A stretch of 64,000 nt of DNA from Clostridiaceae bacterium. Lineage in GTDB: Bacteria > Bacillota > Clostridia > Lachnospirales > Lachnospiraceae. Location: assembly GCA_009911065.1 (NCBI GenBank), contig QXWR01000013.1, positions 51,805 through 115,804 on the forward strand. The letters run 5' to 3'. Below are positions 33,394 through 43,820 of this stretch, piece after piece; the stretch's first letter is position 1, and each line of letters starts with the position of its first letter. The translations under genes and the position numbers were made by a program. The notes beneath the pieces were generated by a model that had not been told where the DNA came from, searched no databases, and worked only from the letters and a program-made list of their open reading frames with translations.

Positions 33394-36300
33394 TTATTCT
33401 TCCTCATCGGAAGGCTCGTCAAAGTCATCAAAATCAAACTCGCCTTCCTCTTCCTCCAGTTCTTCCTGGCTCTCCACATCCACCAGCTCTCCGCCGGCAA
33501 ACTCCTGCTGCTGATAGCCGTAATCCCCAAAGGACTCTTCCTGATTATAGCTGCGGTCGCCTTCAATGATGGAGCGCAGATCGGAATCGCTGTAATCAAT
33601 GTTTTCCCCGATTTCCACTTCTGTATTGTCGTCCCGCAGAACCCGTACATCCAGACAAAGAGACTGAAGCTCTTTTAACAGCACCTTAAAGGACTCTGGT
33701 ATGCCGGACTCTGGAATATTCTCTCCCTTAATGATGGCTTCGTAAGTCTTAACACGGCCTACCACATCATCGGATTTCACAGTCAGAATCTCCTGAAGTG
33801 TATAGGAAGCCCCATAAGCCTCCAGCGCCCACACCTCCATCTCTCCGAAACGCTGTCCTCCAAACTGGGCCTTACCGCCAAGAGGCTGCTGAGTAACCAG
33901 AGAATAAGGACCCGTAGAGCGGGCATGAATCTTATCATCAACCAGATGGTGAAGTTTCAAGTAATGCATGTGGCCAATGGTAACTGGACTGTCAAAATAC
34001 TCTCCGGTTCTTCCGTCCCGAAGCCGTACTTTTCCGTCCCGGTTAATCTCCACTCCTTTCCACAGTTCTCTGTGTTCCAAGTGAGAGCCTAAATACTCCA
34101 TTACTTCTGGTTTGATCACATCTTTATATTTCTCGCAAAATTCCTCCCAAGAGGTATTTACGTAATCATTGGCAACGCTTAGGGTATTCATAATATCCTG
34201 CTCGTCTGCACCGTCAAAAACCGGAGTGGCAATATTAAAGCCCAAAGCTCTTGAGGCAAGGCTTAGATGAATCTCCAAAACCTGGCCGATATTCATACGG
34301 GACGGCACGCCCAAAGGATTCAGCACAATATCCAGGGGACGCCCGTTGGGAAGAAACGGCATATCCTCTACCGGAAGCACACGGGAAACCACACCCTTGT
34401 TACCATGACGGCCTGCCATCTTATCTCCCACGGAAATCTTACGTTTCTGTGCAATGTAGATGCGCACCGTCTCATTGACGCCAGGAGCCAGTTCATCCCC
34501 ATTCTCTCTGGTAAATACTTTTGCATCCACAATAATCCCATATGCGCCGTGTGGCACTTTTAAGGATGTGTCCCGGACCTCTCTGGCCTTCTCGCCAAAG
34601 ATTGCCCGCAACAGACGCTCTTCTGCAGTCAGCTCCGTCTCGCCCTTGGGAGTTACTTTTCCCACAAGAATGTCTCCAGCCCGAACTTCCGCCCCGATTC
34701 GAATGATTCCTCTCTCGTCCAAATCTTTCAGGGCATCATCGCCCACTCCCGGCACATCCCTTGTAATCTCCTCCGGACCCAGCTTGGTGTCACGGGCCTC
34801 TGCCTCATATTCCTCAATATGAACGGAAGTATACACATCTTCCCGCACCAGCCGCTCGGAAAGCAGCACCGCATCCTCATAGTTGTATCCTTCCCAGGTC
34901 ATAAATCCAATGAGAGGATTCTTTCCCAGGGCAATCTCTCCGTTCTGTGTGGACGGACCGTCTGCAATCACATCCCCGGCTTCCACCCGGTCTCCTTTAT
35001 ACACAATGGGTTTCTGGTTGTAGCAGTTGGACTGGTTGCTTCTCTTAAACTTGGTCAGATGGTAAACTTCCCGGTTTCCGTTGTCCTCTCTGCGAATCAC
35101 AATCTCATTGCTGGCAGACCGTTCCACCACGCCTGTATGGCGGGCCAGCACGCATACTCCTGAGTCCACGGCTGCCTTTGCCTCGATTCCAGTGCCTACC
35201 ACAGGGGCTTCTGTGGTCAAAAGCGGCACTGCCTGACGCTGCATGTTGGAACCCATAAGCGCACGGTTGGCATCGTCATTTTCCAGGAAAGGAATCATGG
35301 ACGTAGCGACTGAGAACACCATCTTGGGGGAAACATCCATCAAATCAATGGTGCTTTTCTGGAAGGAAGAAGTCTCTTCCCGGAAACGTCCGGAAACGTT
35401 GTTCCGCACAAAATGCCCTTCTTCATCCAACGGCTCGTTTGCCTGAGCCACAATAAAGTTGTCCTCCTCGTCTGCCGTCAGATAAACCACCTCGTCTGTT
35501 ACCACCGGATTCATACGGTCTGTCTTATCTACCACCCGGTAAGGGGCTTCAATAAAGCCATAGGGATTCACCCGCGCATAAGTTGCCAGGGAGTTGATCA
35601 GGCCGATGTTAGGACCTTCCGGGGTCTCAATGGGACACATACGGCCATAGTGTGTGTAGTGTACGTCCCTGACTTCAAATCCGGCCCGCTCTCTGGACAG
35701 ACCGCCCGGACCAAGAGCCGAAAGACGGCGCTTATGGGTCAGCTCTGCCAGCGGATTGTTCTGGTCCATAAACTGGGACAGCTGGGAACTTCCAAAGAAC
35801 TCTTTCACAGCGGCTGTCACCGGTTTGATATTAATGAGGGACTGGGGCGTAATGCCGTCCATATCCTGTGTTGTCATACGTTCCCGGACCACCCGCTCCA
35901 TACGGGATAAGCCAATCCGGTACTGATTCTGCAAAAGCTCTCCCACCGCACGAATCCGACGATTGCCCAAATGGTCAATGTCATCTGCTGTGCCAATGGC
36001 GCCTTCCAGATGCATATTATAATTAATGGAAGCTATAATGTCTTCCTTTGTGATGTGCTTGGGAACCAGCTCTCCTGCATTTCGGCGCACCAAATCCTTT
36101 AAAGCCTCTGGATCACCGCCAGCTTCTTCCAGAATAGTTTTCAAAACCGGGTAATATACTAATTCCGTAATCCCCACTTCTTCCGGGTCAAAGTCCACAT
36201 ATCCTGTCAGGTCCACCATCCGGTTGGAAAGAACCTTATAATTGCGCTCCGGCCCCTGAATATACACAAAAGGAACGCCGGCATTTTGAATTGCCGCCGC

Positions 36301-37254
36301 CTGGTCCTTATCCAGCACGGTTCCCGCAAGAGCCAGAACCTCCCCAGTGTCCGTATCCACTACGTCCTCTGCCAGAGTCTGCCCTTTCAGGCGGTTCTTG
36401 AAATGAAGCTTCTTGTTAAACTTATATCTGCCGACCTTAGCCAGATCATAGCGTCTCGGATCAAAGAACATGCTGTTAAGAAGGCTTTCCGCACTGTCCA
36501 CAGACAAAGGTTCCCCCGGACGAATCTTCTTGTACAACTCTAAAAGGCCATCCTGATAATTGTCCGAAGTATCCTTGCCAAAGCTTGCCAGAAGCTTCGG
36601 CTCCTCGCCAAACAACTCTACAATCTCCGCGTTGGTTCCATATCCCAAAGCACGGATTAATACAGTCACCGGAACCTTCCGGGTCCGGTCCACACGTACA
36701 TAAAATATATCATTGGAATCGGTCTCATACTCTAGCCACGCACCCCGGTTGGGAATGACTGTGCAGCTGTAAAGTTCCTTACCGACCTTGTCATGTCCAA
36801 TACCATAATAAATACCAGGGGAACGCACCAGCTGGCTGACGATTACCCGCTCCGCCCCGTTGATGACAAAGGAACCGGTATCGGTCATAAGCGGAAGGTC
36901 ACCCATGAAGATCACATGCTCGTTGATCTCCTCTTTATCCTTATTGTAAAGCCTTACTCTCACCTCTAAAGGCGCTGCGTAAGTGGCGTCGCGTTCTTTG
37001 CATTCCTCAATTGAGTATTTTACTTTATCTCTGCACAAGGTAAAGTCCACAAACTCCAGGCTCAAGTGTCCGGCAAAGTCAGAGATTGGAGAAATGTCTT
37101 CGAACACTTCTTTCAACCCTTCATCGAGGAACCACTGATAGGAGACTTTCTGGATCTCAATCAGGTTTGGCATTTCAAGGACTTCTTTTTGCCTTGAAAA
37201 GCTCATTCTAACGCTTTTCCCGGCCGATACCGGGCGCATTCTGCTTTTCTCCAT
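33394..37254 (-). CDS. rpoB: DNA-directed RNA polymerase subunit beta
   Basis: About 1286 residues. It has the rifampicin-region segment [20 protein letters not shown] with [38 protein letters not shown] and the [15 protein letters not shown] loop of the active site. The start [20 protein letters not shown] at 37254 follows GGGGTG by 9 bases; a longer frame to 37338 would start before the predicted transcription start at about 37330. The C-terminus is acidic ([20 protein letters not shown]). Unlike the usual rplK-rplA-rplJ-rplL-rpoB-rpoC order, no ribosomal-protein genes are upstream; the operon has its own promoter. Confidence 0.97.
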   Translation of the reverse strand: MEKSRMRPVSAGKSVRMSFSRQKEVLEMPNLIEIQKVSYQWFLDEGLKEVFEDISPISDFAGHLSLEFVDFTLCRDKVKYSIEECKERDATYAAPLEVRVRLYNKDKEEINEHVIFMGDLPLMTDTGSFVINGAERVIVSQLVRSPGIYYGIGHDKVGKELYSCTVIPNRGAWLEYETDSNDIFYVRVDRTRKVPVTVLIRALGYGTNAEIVELFGEEPKLLASFGKDTSDNYQDGLLELYKKIRPGEPLSVDSAESLLNSMFFDPRRYDLAKVGRYKFNKKLHFKNRLKGQTLAEDVVDTDTGEVLALAGTVLDKDQAAAIQNAGVPFVYIQGPERNYKVLSNRMVDLTGYVDFDPEEVGITELVYYPVLKTILEEAGGDPEALKDLVRRNAGELVPKHITKEDIIASINYNMHLEGAIGTADDIDHLGNRRIRAVGELLQNQYRIGLSRMERVVRERMTTQDMDGITPQSLINIKPVTAAVKEFFGSSQLSQFMDQNNPLAELTHKRRLSALGPGGLSRERAGFEVRDVHYTHYGRMCPIETPEGPNIGLINSLATYARVNPYGFIEAPYRVVDKTDRMNPVVTDEVVYLTADEEDNFIVAQANEPLDEEGHFVRNNVSGRFREETSSFQKSTIDLMDVSPKMVFSVATSMIPFLENDDANRALMGSNMQRQAVPLLTTEAPVVGTGIEAKAAVDSGVCVLARHTGVVERSASNEIVIRREDNGNREVYHLTKFKRSNQSNCYNQKPIVYKGDRVEAGDVIADGPSTQNGEIALGKNPLIGFMTWEGYNYEDAVLLSERLVREDVYTSVHIEEYEAEARDTKLGPEEITRDVPGVGDDALKDLDERGIIRIGAEVRAGDILVGKVTPKGETELTAEERLLRAIFGEKAREVRDTSLKVPHGAYGIIVDAKVFTRENGDELAPGVNETVRIYIAQKRKISVGDKMAGRHGNKGVVSRVLPVEDMPFLPNGRPLDIVLNPLGVPSRMNIGQVLEIHLSLASRALGFNIATPVFDGADEQDIMNTLSVANDYVNTSWEEFCEKYKDVIKPEVMEYLGSHLEHRELWKGVEINRDGKVRLRDGRTGEYFDSPVTIGHMHYLKLHHLVDDKIHARSTGPYSLVTQQPLGGKAQFGGQRFGEMEVWALEAYGASYTLQEILTVKSDDVVGRVKTYEAIIKGENIPESGIPESFKVLLKELQSLCLDVRVLRDDNTEVEIGENIDYSDSDLRSIIEGDRSYNQEESFGDYGYQQQEFAGGELVDVESQEELEEEEGEFDFDDFDEPSDEEE

Positions 37255-37336
37255 TGACGTTTTCACCCCTGTTATATTTTCGATTTTGCGGCCCATGGGC
37301 GCAAAAGGCCCATCATGCCACAATAGAGCACATTCC

Positions 37337-37365
37337 ATAATAGCATAGCCCTGTCAAGGTGTCAA
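37337..37365 (-). promoter_or_regulatory. rpoBC promoter
   Basis: TTGACA (37365-37360) and TATTAT (37342-37337) on the minus strand, spacer 17, with a TG just before the -10. It gives a leader of about 75 bases for rpoB and is divergent from the promoter at 37377-37405. Confidence 0.8.
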
Positions 37366-37376
37366 GTTTTTTCTTC

Positions 37377-37405
37377 TTGCAAAATCCTTAAAAAAATGGT
37401 ATACT
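37377..37405 (+). promoter_or_regulatory. Promoter of the one-TM conserved protein gene
   Basis: TTGCAA at 37377-37382 and TATACT at 37400-37405, spacer 17. Back to back with the rpoBC promoter. Confidence 0.6.
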
Positions 37406-37457
37406 GTGGTGGCAGGTTTTTACCTGATACTGAAAGAGTACATTGGAGGTATTCCCC

Positions 37458-37955
37458 ATGACAACTATTTTAAACGTATTGCTGGTGATTCTGGTCCTTG
37501 CGGCCATTGTTCTGGCTGTTCTGTATTTTCTTGGAAGAAAGCTGGAAAAGCGCCAGGTAGAACAGCAGGCCATGCTGGAAGCGGCAAAGCAGACGGTATC
37601 CATGCTTGTAATTGACAAGAAAAAGTTGAAAATCCGGGACGCAGGACTTCCAAAGATGGTTTATGAACAGACGCCCAAGTACATGCGCTGGGCAAAGGTT
37701 CCCGTTGTCAAGGCAAAGGTGGGACCGAAAATCATGACTCTCATGGCAGACGAGCGGGTGTTTGCGCTGCTGCCGGTGAAAGCGGAGGCAAAGGTTGTGG
37801 TCAGCGGAATCTACATAACCGAGATCAAGAGCGTCCGCGGCGGGTCAGTGACACAGGTTCCAAAAAAGAAAGGATTTTTCGCACGGTTTAAGAAGGACAA
37901 GGATGCGAAAAAGGAAGAACCATCCAAGGGAAAAGGCAAAAAATCAAAATCCTAA
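37458..37955 (+). CDS. Conserved one-TM protein of unknown function
   Basis: 165 residues. The start MTTILNVLLVILVLAA at 37458 follows TTGGAGG by 8 bases. A single N-terminal helix (about 5-25) is followed by GRKLEKRQVEQQAMLEAAKQ, probably a short coiled coil. A compact middle domain follows (DKKKLKIRDAGLPKMVYEQT to GIYITEIKSVRGG), then a Lys-rich tail ending KGKGKKSKS. The topology is a membrane anchor with a cytoplasmic basic protein. I do not recognise the family. It has its own promoter divergent from rpoB and a terminator. Confidence 0.75.
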   Translation: MTTILNVLLVILVLAAIVLAVLYFLGRKLEKRQVEQQAMLEAAKQTVSMLVIDKKKLKIRDAGLPKMVYEQTPKYMRWAKVPVVKAKVGPKIMTLMADERVFALLPVKAEAKVVVSGIYITEIKSVRGGSVTQVPKKKGFFARFKKDKDAKKEEPSKGKGKKSKS

Positions 37956-38025
37956 CATGAAAAACAAAAAGCATGAAACATGGAAACGTGAAACATGTAT
38001 GAAAACAGGAAAACATGCAAACAGG

Positions 38026-38067
38026 AAAACGGATTTCCTCCTTAACATAATGGAGGAAATCCGTTTT
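38026..38067. terminator. Bidirectional terminator after the one-TM protein gene
   Basis: Perfect 16-bp stem (from 38026, loop 38042-38051) flanked by A- and T-runs, between the plus-strand gene ending at 37955 and the minus-strand DUF1934 gene. Confidence 0.85.
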
Positions 38068-38104
38068 TTAAGACACACTGGCTGCCAGACGGATAAAAGT
38101 TTAA

Positions 38105-38545
38105 CTACAGACTAAGCTTCGCTTTTTCACGAGAACAAATGTCCATTACTATCTGGTTATCCGATACATGTTGATAATTAATGTCAAGGGAATACCCAAT
38201 AAGCACCAAAAGGTGGTGCTCCTCCTCCTCAATCCGTATCCGGTTTGTGCCGATTTCCACAATCAGCTCTCCCATAGGCGTGGCATAGCGGGTCTGAGAC
38301 TTCTTATCCAGCTCAAAAACCATATGAGCGCCAATAACCCCTTTTTTCTTAATGTCCACCAAATTCGGCCCAATCTTTACCGTATTATGAACTTTCCCGT
38401 CAAATCCCTCCATAATCTCTTCATAGATCACATAATGTTTTCCGTTTTTCAGATAATAATCCCCAGTAAAAATCATCTCCACATCATTGGTTTCGCCGTC
38501 AATTGCCTGCAAACCGCTGATCCGTATCAAAACATCCTTTGTCAT
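38105..38545 (-). CDS. DUF1934 (YwiB-like, calycin-fold) protein
   Basis: A 146-residue cytoplasmic protein of the DUF1934/YwiB type. It starts with VLIRISGLQAIDGETND, then GDYYLKNGKHYVIYEE, both typical, and ends with a beta-rich segment (HHLLVLIGYSLDINYQHVSD). The fold is a calycin-like beta barrel; the function is unknown, and in other Firmicutes it lies near argS or cell-wall genes. Here it stands 18 bases downstream of murI, probably in one transcript with ddl and murI. Confidence 0.82.
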   Translation of the reverse strand: MTKDVLIRISGLQAIDGETNDVEMIFTGDYYLKNGKHYVIYEEIMEGFDGKVHNTVKIGPNLVDIKKKGVIGAHMVFELDKKSQTRYATPMGELIVEIGTNRIRIEEEEHHLLVLIGYSLDINYQHVSDNQIVMDICSREKAKLSL

Positions 38546-38563
38546 ATGCTTTTTCCTTCCCAG

Positions 38564-39382
38564 TCAATATTCCTCAATGGAAATCTGCCGCGTCTCTTTT
38601 ACCTCACCCGGCAGGATTGCAGTTGCAAAATCCGTAAATTTCTCTGCCAGATCACTGACAAAAAACTGATACTGTTCCCCCAAAAAGGGCGCTTGCTCTT
38701 CCCGGCTTAAGTCTCTTGCCGCCAGCAATTCCCGAAGCTCCACAGCCGTCTCATAGGCAGGGTTCACCAGCGTAACCTCGTCTCCCATTAATCTGCGGAT
38801 GGTGGAGCGCAGCAGAGGATAATGGGTGCAACCCAGCACCAGAGTATCAATGTATTTGCCCTTTAAAACGCTTAAATAGCGGGAGGCGATTTCATCGGTC
38901 ACGGAATCGTGAAGCAGTCCTTCCTCCACCAACGGCACAAACAGCGGACAGGATTTTCCAAACACCTCAATATCATCCCGCATCTTTTTCATCACTTCCG
39001 TATAAATGCCGCTGCCAATGGTCCCCTCAGTGCCAATCACCCCAATTCTTCCATTGTGAGTGGCATGGACAGCAGTGCGGGCGCCTGCATTGATCACCCC
39101 AATGATTGGAAGGCTGGTCTCCGCCTGTATGGTCTCCAGGGCATAAGCGCTGGCTGTATTGCAGGCAACCACAATCGCCTTTACCTCCATGGCATTCAAA
39201 AAACGGATAATCTGCCGGGAATAACGAATCACCGTGTCCCTGGATTTGCTTCCATAGGGCAGACGGGCCGTATCCCCAAAATACACAATCCGCTCTTTTG
39301 GAATCTGACGTATAATCTCTCTCACCACAGTCAGACCGCCTACGCCAGAATCAAAAACTCCCACCGGTGCATTTCTGTCCAT
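38564..39382 (-). CDS. murI: Glutamate racemase
   Basis: A 272-residue cofactor-independent racemase supplying D-glutamate to peptidoglycan. Hallmarks: VGVFDSGVGGLTV at the N-terminus, the first catalytic Cys in VVACNTASAYALE, and the second in VLGCTHYPLLR. Length is standard. It lies 43 bases after ddl on the same strand, joining two wall-precursor enzymes, and before DUF1934. Confidence 0.95.
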   Translation of the reverse strand: MDRNAPVGVFDSGVGGLTVVREIIRQIPKERIVYFGDTARLPYGSKSRDTVIRYSRQIIRFLNAMEVKAIVVACNTASAYALETIQAETSLPIIGVINAGARTAVHATHNGRIGVIGTEGTIGSGIYTEVMKKMRDDIEVFGKSCPLFVPLVEEGLLHDSVTDEIASRYLSVLKGKYIDTLVLGCTHYPLLRSTIRRLMGDEVTLVNPAYETAVELRELLAARDLSREEQAPFLGEQYQFFVSDLAEKFTDFATAILPGEVKETRQISIEEY

Positions 39383-39425
39383 TGCTTTTGTCCTCTTTTC
39401 TTTATTTCCCTGTAGCAGCCAAGAC

Positions 39426-40493
39426 CTACCGCGGTTTCCGCTCCAGCGCCGTAAGAATCAGTTTATCCACCAGCAGACGTTTGGAAAGCCCTCTTGCCTC
39501 CCAAAGCAAAGGATACATGCTGATCGCTGTAAATCCAGGCATGGTGTTAATCTCGTTAAAAATAATTTCCCCCTGGTTTGTCACAAAGAAATCCACCCTT
39601 GCCAGTCCATAGCCGTCCAATGCATTAAAAATCTGTTCTGCTGCCTTTTTCACCTGTGCAGCAGAATCTCCCGGCAGTTGAGGGTCAATGACCGTGCGGG
39701 ATTCCTCATTGAAATATTTGGCGTTGTAATCGTAAAACTCTGCCGCCGGAAGAATCTCTCCCACCCCGGAAGAAAGAACCGGCTTTTCCCCGCCTCCAAG
39801 GACTGCGCACTCCACCTCATGGCCTGTGATGGTTTCCTCCACTAATATCTTGCTGTCGTGCCGCGCCGCTTCCTCCAGCCCTCCTGTCAATTCCTGACGG
39901 TTTTTTGCTTTTGTGATTCCTCTTGAGGAGCCGGCATTGGCAGGCTTAACAAACACCGGATAAGGAAAACGTTCCTCCACCTGCTTTATGACGGCATCCA
40001 TATCCTTTCTCATCTTCCAGACCAGAACCGGAACATAAGACGCCTGCCGGATTCCCAAAGTTTCCACAATCTGTTTGGTGTACAACTTATCCATACACAC
40101 AGCGGAAGACAAGACGCCGCAGCCAACATAGGGAATCCCGGCCAGCTCCAAAAGTCCCTGAATTGTGCCGTCCTCCCCATAAGGTCCATGAAGCACAGGA
40201 AATGCCACATCAATAGGAACAGACTTACTTTGCCCGTCCTCGGTCAAAATTACACATTTTTTTGTGGCGTCCGGGGAAATGACTGCCTCCACCTTGCTTT
40301 CCTTCCATGCGCCCGAACGAACCTGATCCAAAGAATCCGCTTTCAGCCAGTGTCCTTTTTCTGTAATTCCAATCAGCAGCAGTTCATAACGCAGCATGTC
40401 AATCTGTTCCATTATATTTACAGCAGACATACAAGACACCAGATGTTCCGAGGACTGTCCGCCGAAAATTACCGCAACCCTTTTCTTCGCCAT
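39426..40493 (-). CDS. ddl: D-alanine--D-alanine ligase
   Basis: A 355-residue ATP-grasp ligase making D-Ala-D-Ala for the peptidoglycan stem. It has the N-terminal IFGGQSSEHLVS, the ATP-grasp LHGPYGEDGTIQGLLE, the omega-loop FYDYNAKYF whose Tyr marks D-Ala-D-Ala rather than D-Ala-D-lactate ligases, and the Mg site FNEINTMPGFTAISMYP. The ribosome site AAAGGAGG precedes the ATG by 8 bases. Likely cotranscribed with murI. Confidence 0.95.
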   Translation of the reverse strand: MAKKRVAVIFGGQSSEHLVSCMSAVNIMEQIDMLRYELLLIGITEKGHWLKADSLDQVRSGAWKESKVEAVISPDATKKCVILTEDGQSKSVPIDVAFPVLHGPYGEDGTIQGLLELAGIPYVGCGVLSSAVCMDKLYTKQIVETLGIRQASYVPVLVWKMRKDMDAVIKQVEERFPYPVFVKPANAGSSRGITKAKNRQELTGGLEEAARHDSKILVEETITGHEVECAVLGGGEKPVLSSGVGEILPAAEFYDYNAKYFNEESRTVIDPQLPGDSAAQVKKAAEQIFNALDGYGLARVDFFVTNQGEIIFNEINTMPGFTAISMYPLLWEARGLSKRLLVDKLILTALERKPR

Positions 40494-40606
40494 AAAATTA
40501 TCCTCCTTTATTTTAAAGTCTGATTAATTATATCATATCTGTCAATAATTGAAAGTGGAATCAAAAAAAGTGGAAAATTTTTTCGTAAGAATAAGGAGAG
40601 GATCGT

Positions 40607-41317
40607 ATGTATTTTTTCAATAAGTTATTATCTCAAAATTCCATGAGCTGGCAGAAAAATTTAGGTCTTTCTATGGGTTGCTTTCTGTTGGGTTTTCTGC
40701 TCCTTCAAGGACGGATTCAAAATCAGAGGGAGGCATTGGCAGACCGGCTGTCCCCGTCCATTTTGCGTTTTCATGTTTTGGCAGACAGCGACAGCCCGAA
40801 AGATCAGCAGGTAAAGCTGGAAGTCCGCAGTCTGGTTCTGGATTTTTTAAAAGAACATTTGCCGAATCCATCCGGGAAAGAAGAAACCATAGCCTGCCTT
40901 ACTAAATATCAAAAAGAGATAGAATCTCTTGCCACCTGCTATTTGAAAGACCAGGGATTTGATTATGAGGCTCAACTTCAGCTGACCCGCTGTTACTTCC
41001 CCACCCGCAGTTACGGCTCTTATGTATTTCCCTGCGGCTATTATGATGCAGCCCGGATTACTCTTGGGAAAGGAGACGGCCATAACTGGTGGTGCGTCCT
41101 TTATCCCAGATTTTGTTTTGTGGATGAAACCTGTTCCGATGTTCCGGAGGAAAGTACGTCCAAGCTTCGCCAGGAATTAAAAGAGGACGATTTTCTCGCC
41201 CTCAAAAATAATCGTCCAGATATAGAAATCCGCTTTTTGCTGCCCCAGCTCCTGCCCTGTAAAAAGACGGATGGTCAGTCGCTGACAGCTGCAAAACCAT
41301 TGACTCCCCAGTCATAG
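40607..41317 (+). CDS. spoIIR: Stage II sporulation protein R
   Basis: A 236-residue secreted signalling protein. In Bacillus it is made in the forespore under sigma-F and triggers SpoIIGA to process pro-sigma-E in the mother cell. The sequence has an N-terminal membrane/signal segment (LGLSMGCFLLGFLLLQG), then ILRFHVLADSDSPKDQQVKL and the C-terminal YFPTRSYGSYVFPCGYYDA with GDGHNWWCVLYPR, all characteristic. The ATG follows AAGGAGAGG at 6 bases. Its last 43 bases overlap the tail of the converging TolC-like gene. Confidence 0.93.
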   Translation: MYFFNKLLSQNSMSWQKNLGLSMGCFLLGFLLLQGRIQNQREALADRLSPSILRFHVLADSDSPKDQQVKLEVRSLVLDFLKEHLPNPSGKEETIACLTKYQKEIESLATCYLKDQGFDYEAQLQLTRCYFPTRSYGSYVFPCGYYDAARITLGKGDGHNWWCVLYPRFCFVDETCSDVPEESTSKLRQELKEDDFLALKNNRPDIEIRFLLPQLLPCKKTDGQSLTAAKPLTPQS

Positions 41318-42543
41318 TTTTCCATAGCCTGTAAAAGGTTAAGCTCTGCGGACTGTTTTTCTGCCAGCTTCTGATAATAGGAAATCTGAGTTCCCACATA
41401 CTGGACTTCCGACAAAAGTCCCAGCTTATACTGACGCTCGGACGCACCCCGGCTAAGCTCTGCTGCCTCAAATCCGGTCTGAGCCGCTTCACAGGCTGCT
41501 TTTTTATCCTGTACTTCCTGGTACAGCCGCTGCATCTCTATGGTCACTTTCTGATCTCCTTCCTCAATCATCCGGCTCCGGGCCGCAATCTGGTCCGGGG
41601 TGCCGCCTTTTTTGGAAGTCCGCTGGGAAATCAATGTGTAATTATTGCCGATTGCCCGAATGGTATCCTGCTCCAAGTCCATTCCGTCTAACCGGCTTCT
41701 GTCCAGTGGAGGAACCGGACAGATCTCCGGGTAGGAATCCGGGTCGTATCCCAGCAACATGCACAATGCTCTTCTTGTGTTTTCCTGCTGCGTACCCAAA
41801 GAAGCCAGTGAAGCACGTGCTCCGGCCAGACTGCTTTCAGCCTGAAGAAGCTGTGTATCTGTGGCCATGCCAAGAGCTGCCATTCTTTTAGACATCGCTG
41901 CCTGCTGTTCATAAAGCTGTACCAAAGTCTCCAACGTAGCCCGGTTCTGCCGGATGGTGTCATAGCCGATCATAATTTCCGAAGCTGCCGCCGTGAGCTG
42001 CTTTTCTACCTGTTGGAACTGGCGCTGGGCCTGAGTGTTGGTCTCCCACTGATTTACCGTATCCCGCATGTTCTGAACCAAAGTGCGGTAACTCTTGTCC
42101 AGGGAACGGCCCACAGAAGCCATAGCGGACATTCCCGGCAGTTTGCTCATGGAAATATATCCGTCTGCTGTATCTTTCACCACCCGGTACTGGCTTTCCA
42201 ATTCTGTCACCAAATAGGCATAGTCCGCCCTGCCATCCATATAATCTCCCCATATTTTTGTAAATGTGGGATTATACTCATGAATCCGGTCTCGGATCTC
42301 CTGGTATTCCAAACGGTTATCCTGCAGTCTTGCCAGGGTCTCCTCGTCATACCGCTCCATCCCCGTCAGTTCCTTTGCCCCAGGTCCCGTGGGAGCCGGA
42401 CCTGCAAATGCCATAAAACCCAAAGCCATGGTCAGAACCAACGGCAAAACCGCTCCGGCCAGCATCCTGGTCACATGTGGAAAAGAAACAATTCTTTGCC
42501 TCTGTCTATGCCAGTCATATTCACCTGTCTTCTCTTTTTTCAT
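41275..42543 (-). CDS. TolC-family protein (second, operon-distal)
   Basis: 422 residues. A signal/anchor segment (AGAVLPLVLTMALGFMAFAG) precedes long amphipathic helices, including LTAAASEIMIGYDTIRQNR and MATDTQLLQAESSLAGARAS, the repeated helical hairpins of the TolC outer-membrane efflux family. The C-terminal YVGTQISYYQKLAEKQSAEL and ENYDWGVNG echo the end of the neighbouring TolC-like protein, so the two are probably paralogues. TolC normally forms an outer-membrane tunnel; here the cell appears to have no outer membrane, so the role may differ. Last gene of the RND operon. Confidence 0.8.
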   Translation of the reverse strand: MKKEKTGEYDWHRQRQRIVSFPHVTRMLAGAVLPLVLTMALGFMAFAGPAPTGPGAKELTGMERYDEETLARLQDNRLEYQEIRDRIHEYNPTFTKIWGDYMDGRADYAYLVTELESQYRVVKDTADGYISMSKLPGMSAMASVGRSLDKSYRTLVQNMRDTVNQWETNTQAQRQFQQVEKQLTAAASEIMIGYDTIRQNRATLETLVQLYEQQAAMSKRMAALGMATDTQLLQAESSLAGARASLASLGTQQENTRRALCMLLGYDPDSYPEICPVPPLDRSRLDGMDLEQDTIRAIGNNYTLISQRTSKKGGTPDQIAARSRMIEEGDQKVTIEMQRLYQEVQDKKAACEAAQTGFEAAELSRGASERQYKLGLLSEVQYVGTQISYYQKLAEKQSAELNLLQAMENYDWGVNGFAAVSD

Positions 42544-42594
42544 ACGATTCCTCCGCCTTTGCCTATGCCCTCTGGTTTATGTGGGTCCATCTTT

Positions 42595-43785
42595 TTAAGA
42601 GACACTGGCAAGCCCATTGACTGCCCAATCATAGGTTTCCATAATCTGAAACAGATTCAGGTCTGCAATCTCAATGGCAATTTCTTTGCCCTTCACCACA
42701 TCTCTCTGGCTTTCCACCTCCGTCCGGCTGGCATTTCCATGCTGGTAATTGATTTCCAAAGATCTTAAATTCCGCCTTTCCAGTTCCAGCTCAGCAGCTG
42801 CCTGATCATAAGCCAGCTTTGCCGCCAGCACATTCTGATAGCTGGTCACTAAAGAAGAACCAATCTTTTGTTCATTGTCTGCAATATCCTTGTTAATGCT
42901 GTCAATTACATTCTGATTTGTGGCATTGGCAAGCTTCTTTCGGTTTATTTTAAGGGCATAGTTATTTTCCATGGCTGCTTCTCTGTCTTCATAGGGATTC
43001 ATCCGGGCAATCCGTTCCATATCCGATTTTGGAACCTGCCGGATTTCAGGCTGATCATCATACTTCCATCCGGTCATCACCAGCAGCTTCTGGCGTACCG
43101 TCTCAATGGAGGAAAGGGCAGATTCCCGATTGCGCTGTGCCGTCAGCAGGCTTTCTTTGGCATTCAAAACCTCCACCTGAGTGGCAAGGCCATTGGCCTG
43201 TCTGGTCATGGCTCCTGTCACTCCTCGCTCCGCCTGCAAAACGGCCAGTTCCGCCTGCTGAAGCTGCAGCTGGTTTTTCTCATAATTGATCATATTGGTC
43301 TGAGCCACTGTAACCAAAGTTTTTTCAGCCTGTTTGTAGCCCAAATAGATAATCTCGCTGTCCTCCAGGTTCTCATCTGCCTGTTCTAACATGTTTTTTG
43401 CCTGAATTTCCGCCATCAACACCGAATTAACCACCATGCCGTACATCATGTCATCGGCATCTGGATAATCAATGCTGGAATAGATCTCCTCTGCCATCTC
43501 CCGGTATTTGTTGGACACATCTTCTTTGGTATCCCCGTACTTCCGCTTAAATTCATTCAAATCCAGTTGGTTGGTCTGTACGGTTGTGTTGTATTCTGCA
43601 ATCAAATCCTCAAGCTCATCATATTCCAGAACATTGTCCCTAAGCCTTGCCCACTCTTCCTCTGACCGGGCAAATTCCGGACTTGCCCCCAGCGCAGTCC
43701 CCGGTTTATAGATAAATGCAGACCATACGCTGGCACACATCACAACCGCCATACCTGCACAAACCCCACGTTTCCAGTTTTTCAT
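42595..43785 (-). CDS. TolC-family protein (first)
   Basis: 396 residues with a signal sequence (CAGMAVVMCASVWSAF) and two long alpha-hairpins rich in Gln, Ala and Leu (LQLQQAELAVLQAERGVTG, LATQVEVLNAKESLLTAQRN). Its C-terminal NLFQIMETYDWAVNGLASVS parallels the end of the second TolC-like gene. It lies 35 bases after the RND pump and 51 bases before the second TolC-like gene. A helical extracytoplasmic component of the efflux system is the likely role. Confidence 0.82.
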   Translation of the reverse strand: MKNWKRGVCAGMAVVMCASVWSAFIYKPGTALGASPEFARSEEEWARLRDNVLEYDELEDLIAEYNTTVQTNQLDLNEFKRKYGDTKEDVSNKYREMAEEIYSSIDYPDADDMMYGMVVNSVLMAEIQAKNMLEQADENLEDSEIIYLGYKQAEKTLVTVAQTNMINYEKNQLQLQQAELAVLQAERGVTGAMTRQANGLATQVEVLNAKESLLTAQRNRESALSSIETVRQKLLVMTGWKYDDQPEIRQVPKSDMERIARMNPYEDREAAMENNYALKINRKKLANATNQNVIDSINKDIADNEQKIGSSLVTSYQNVLAAKLAYDQAAAELELERRNLRSLEINYQHGNASRTEVESQRDVVKGKEIAIEIADLNLFQIMETYDWAVNGLASVS

Positions 43786-43820
43786 TTTTCTCCCTCCCAG
43801 ATCACAAATCCGAAAAAGCT

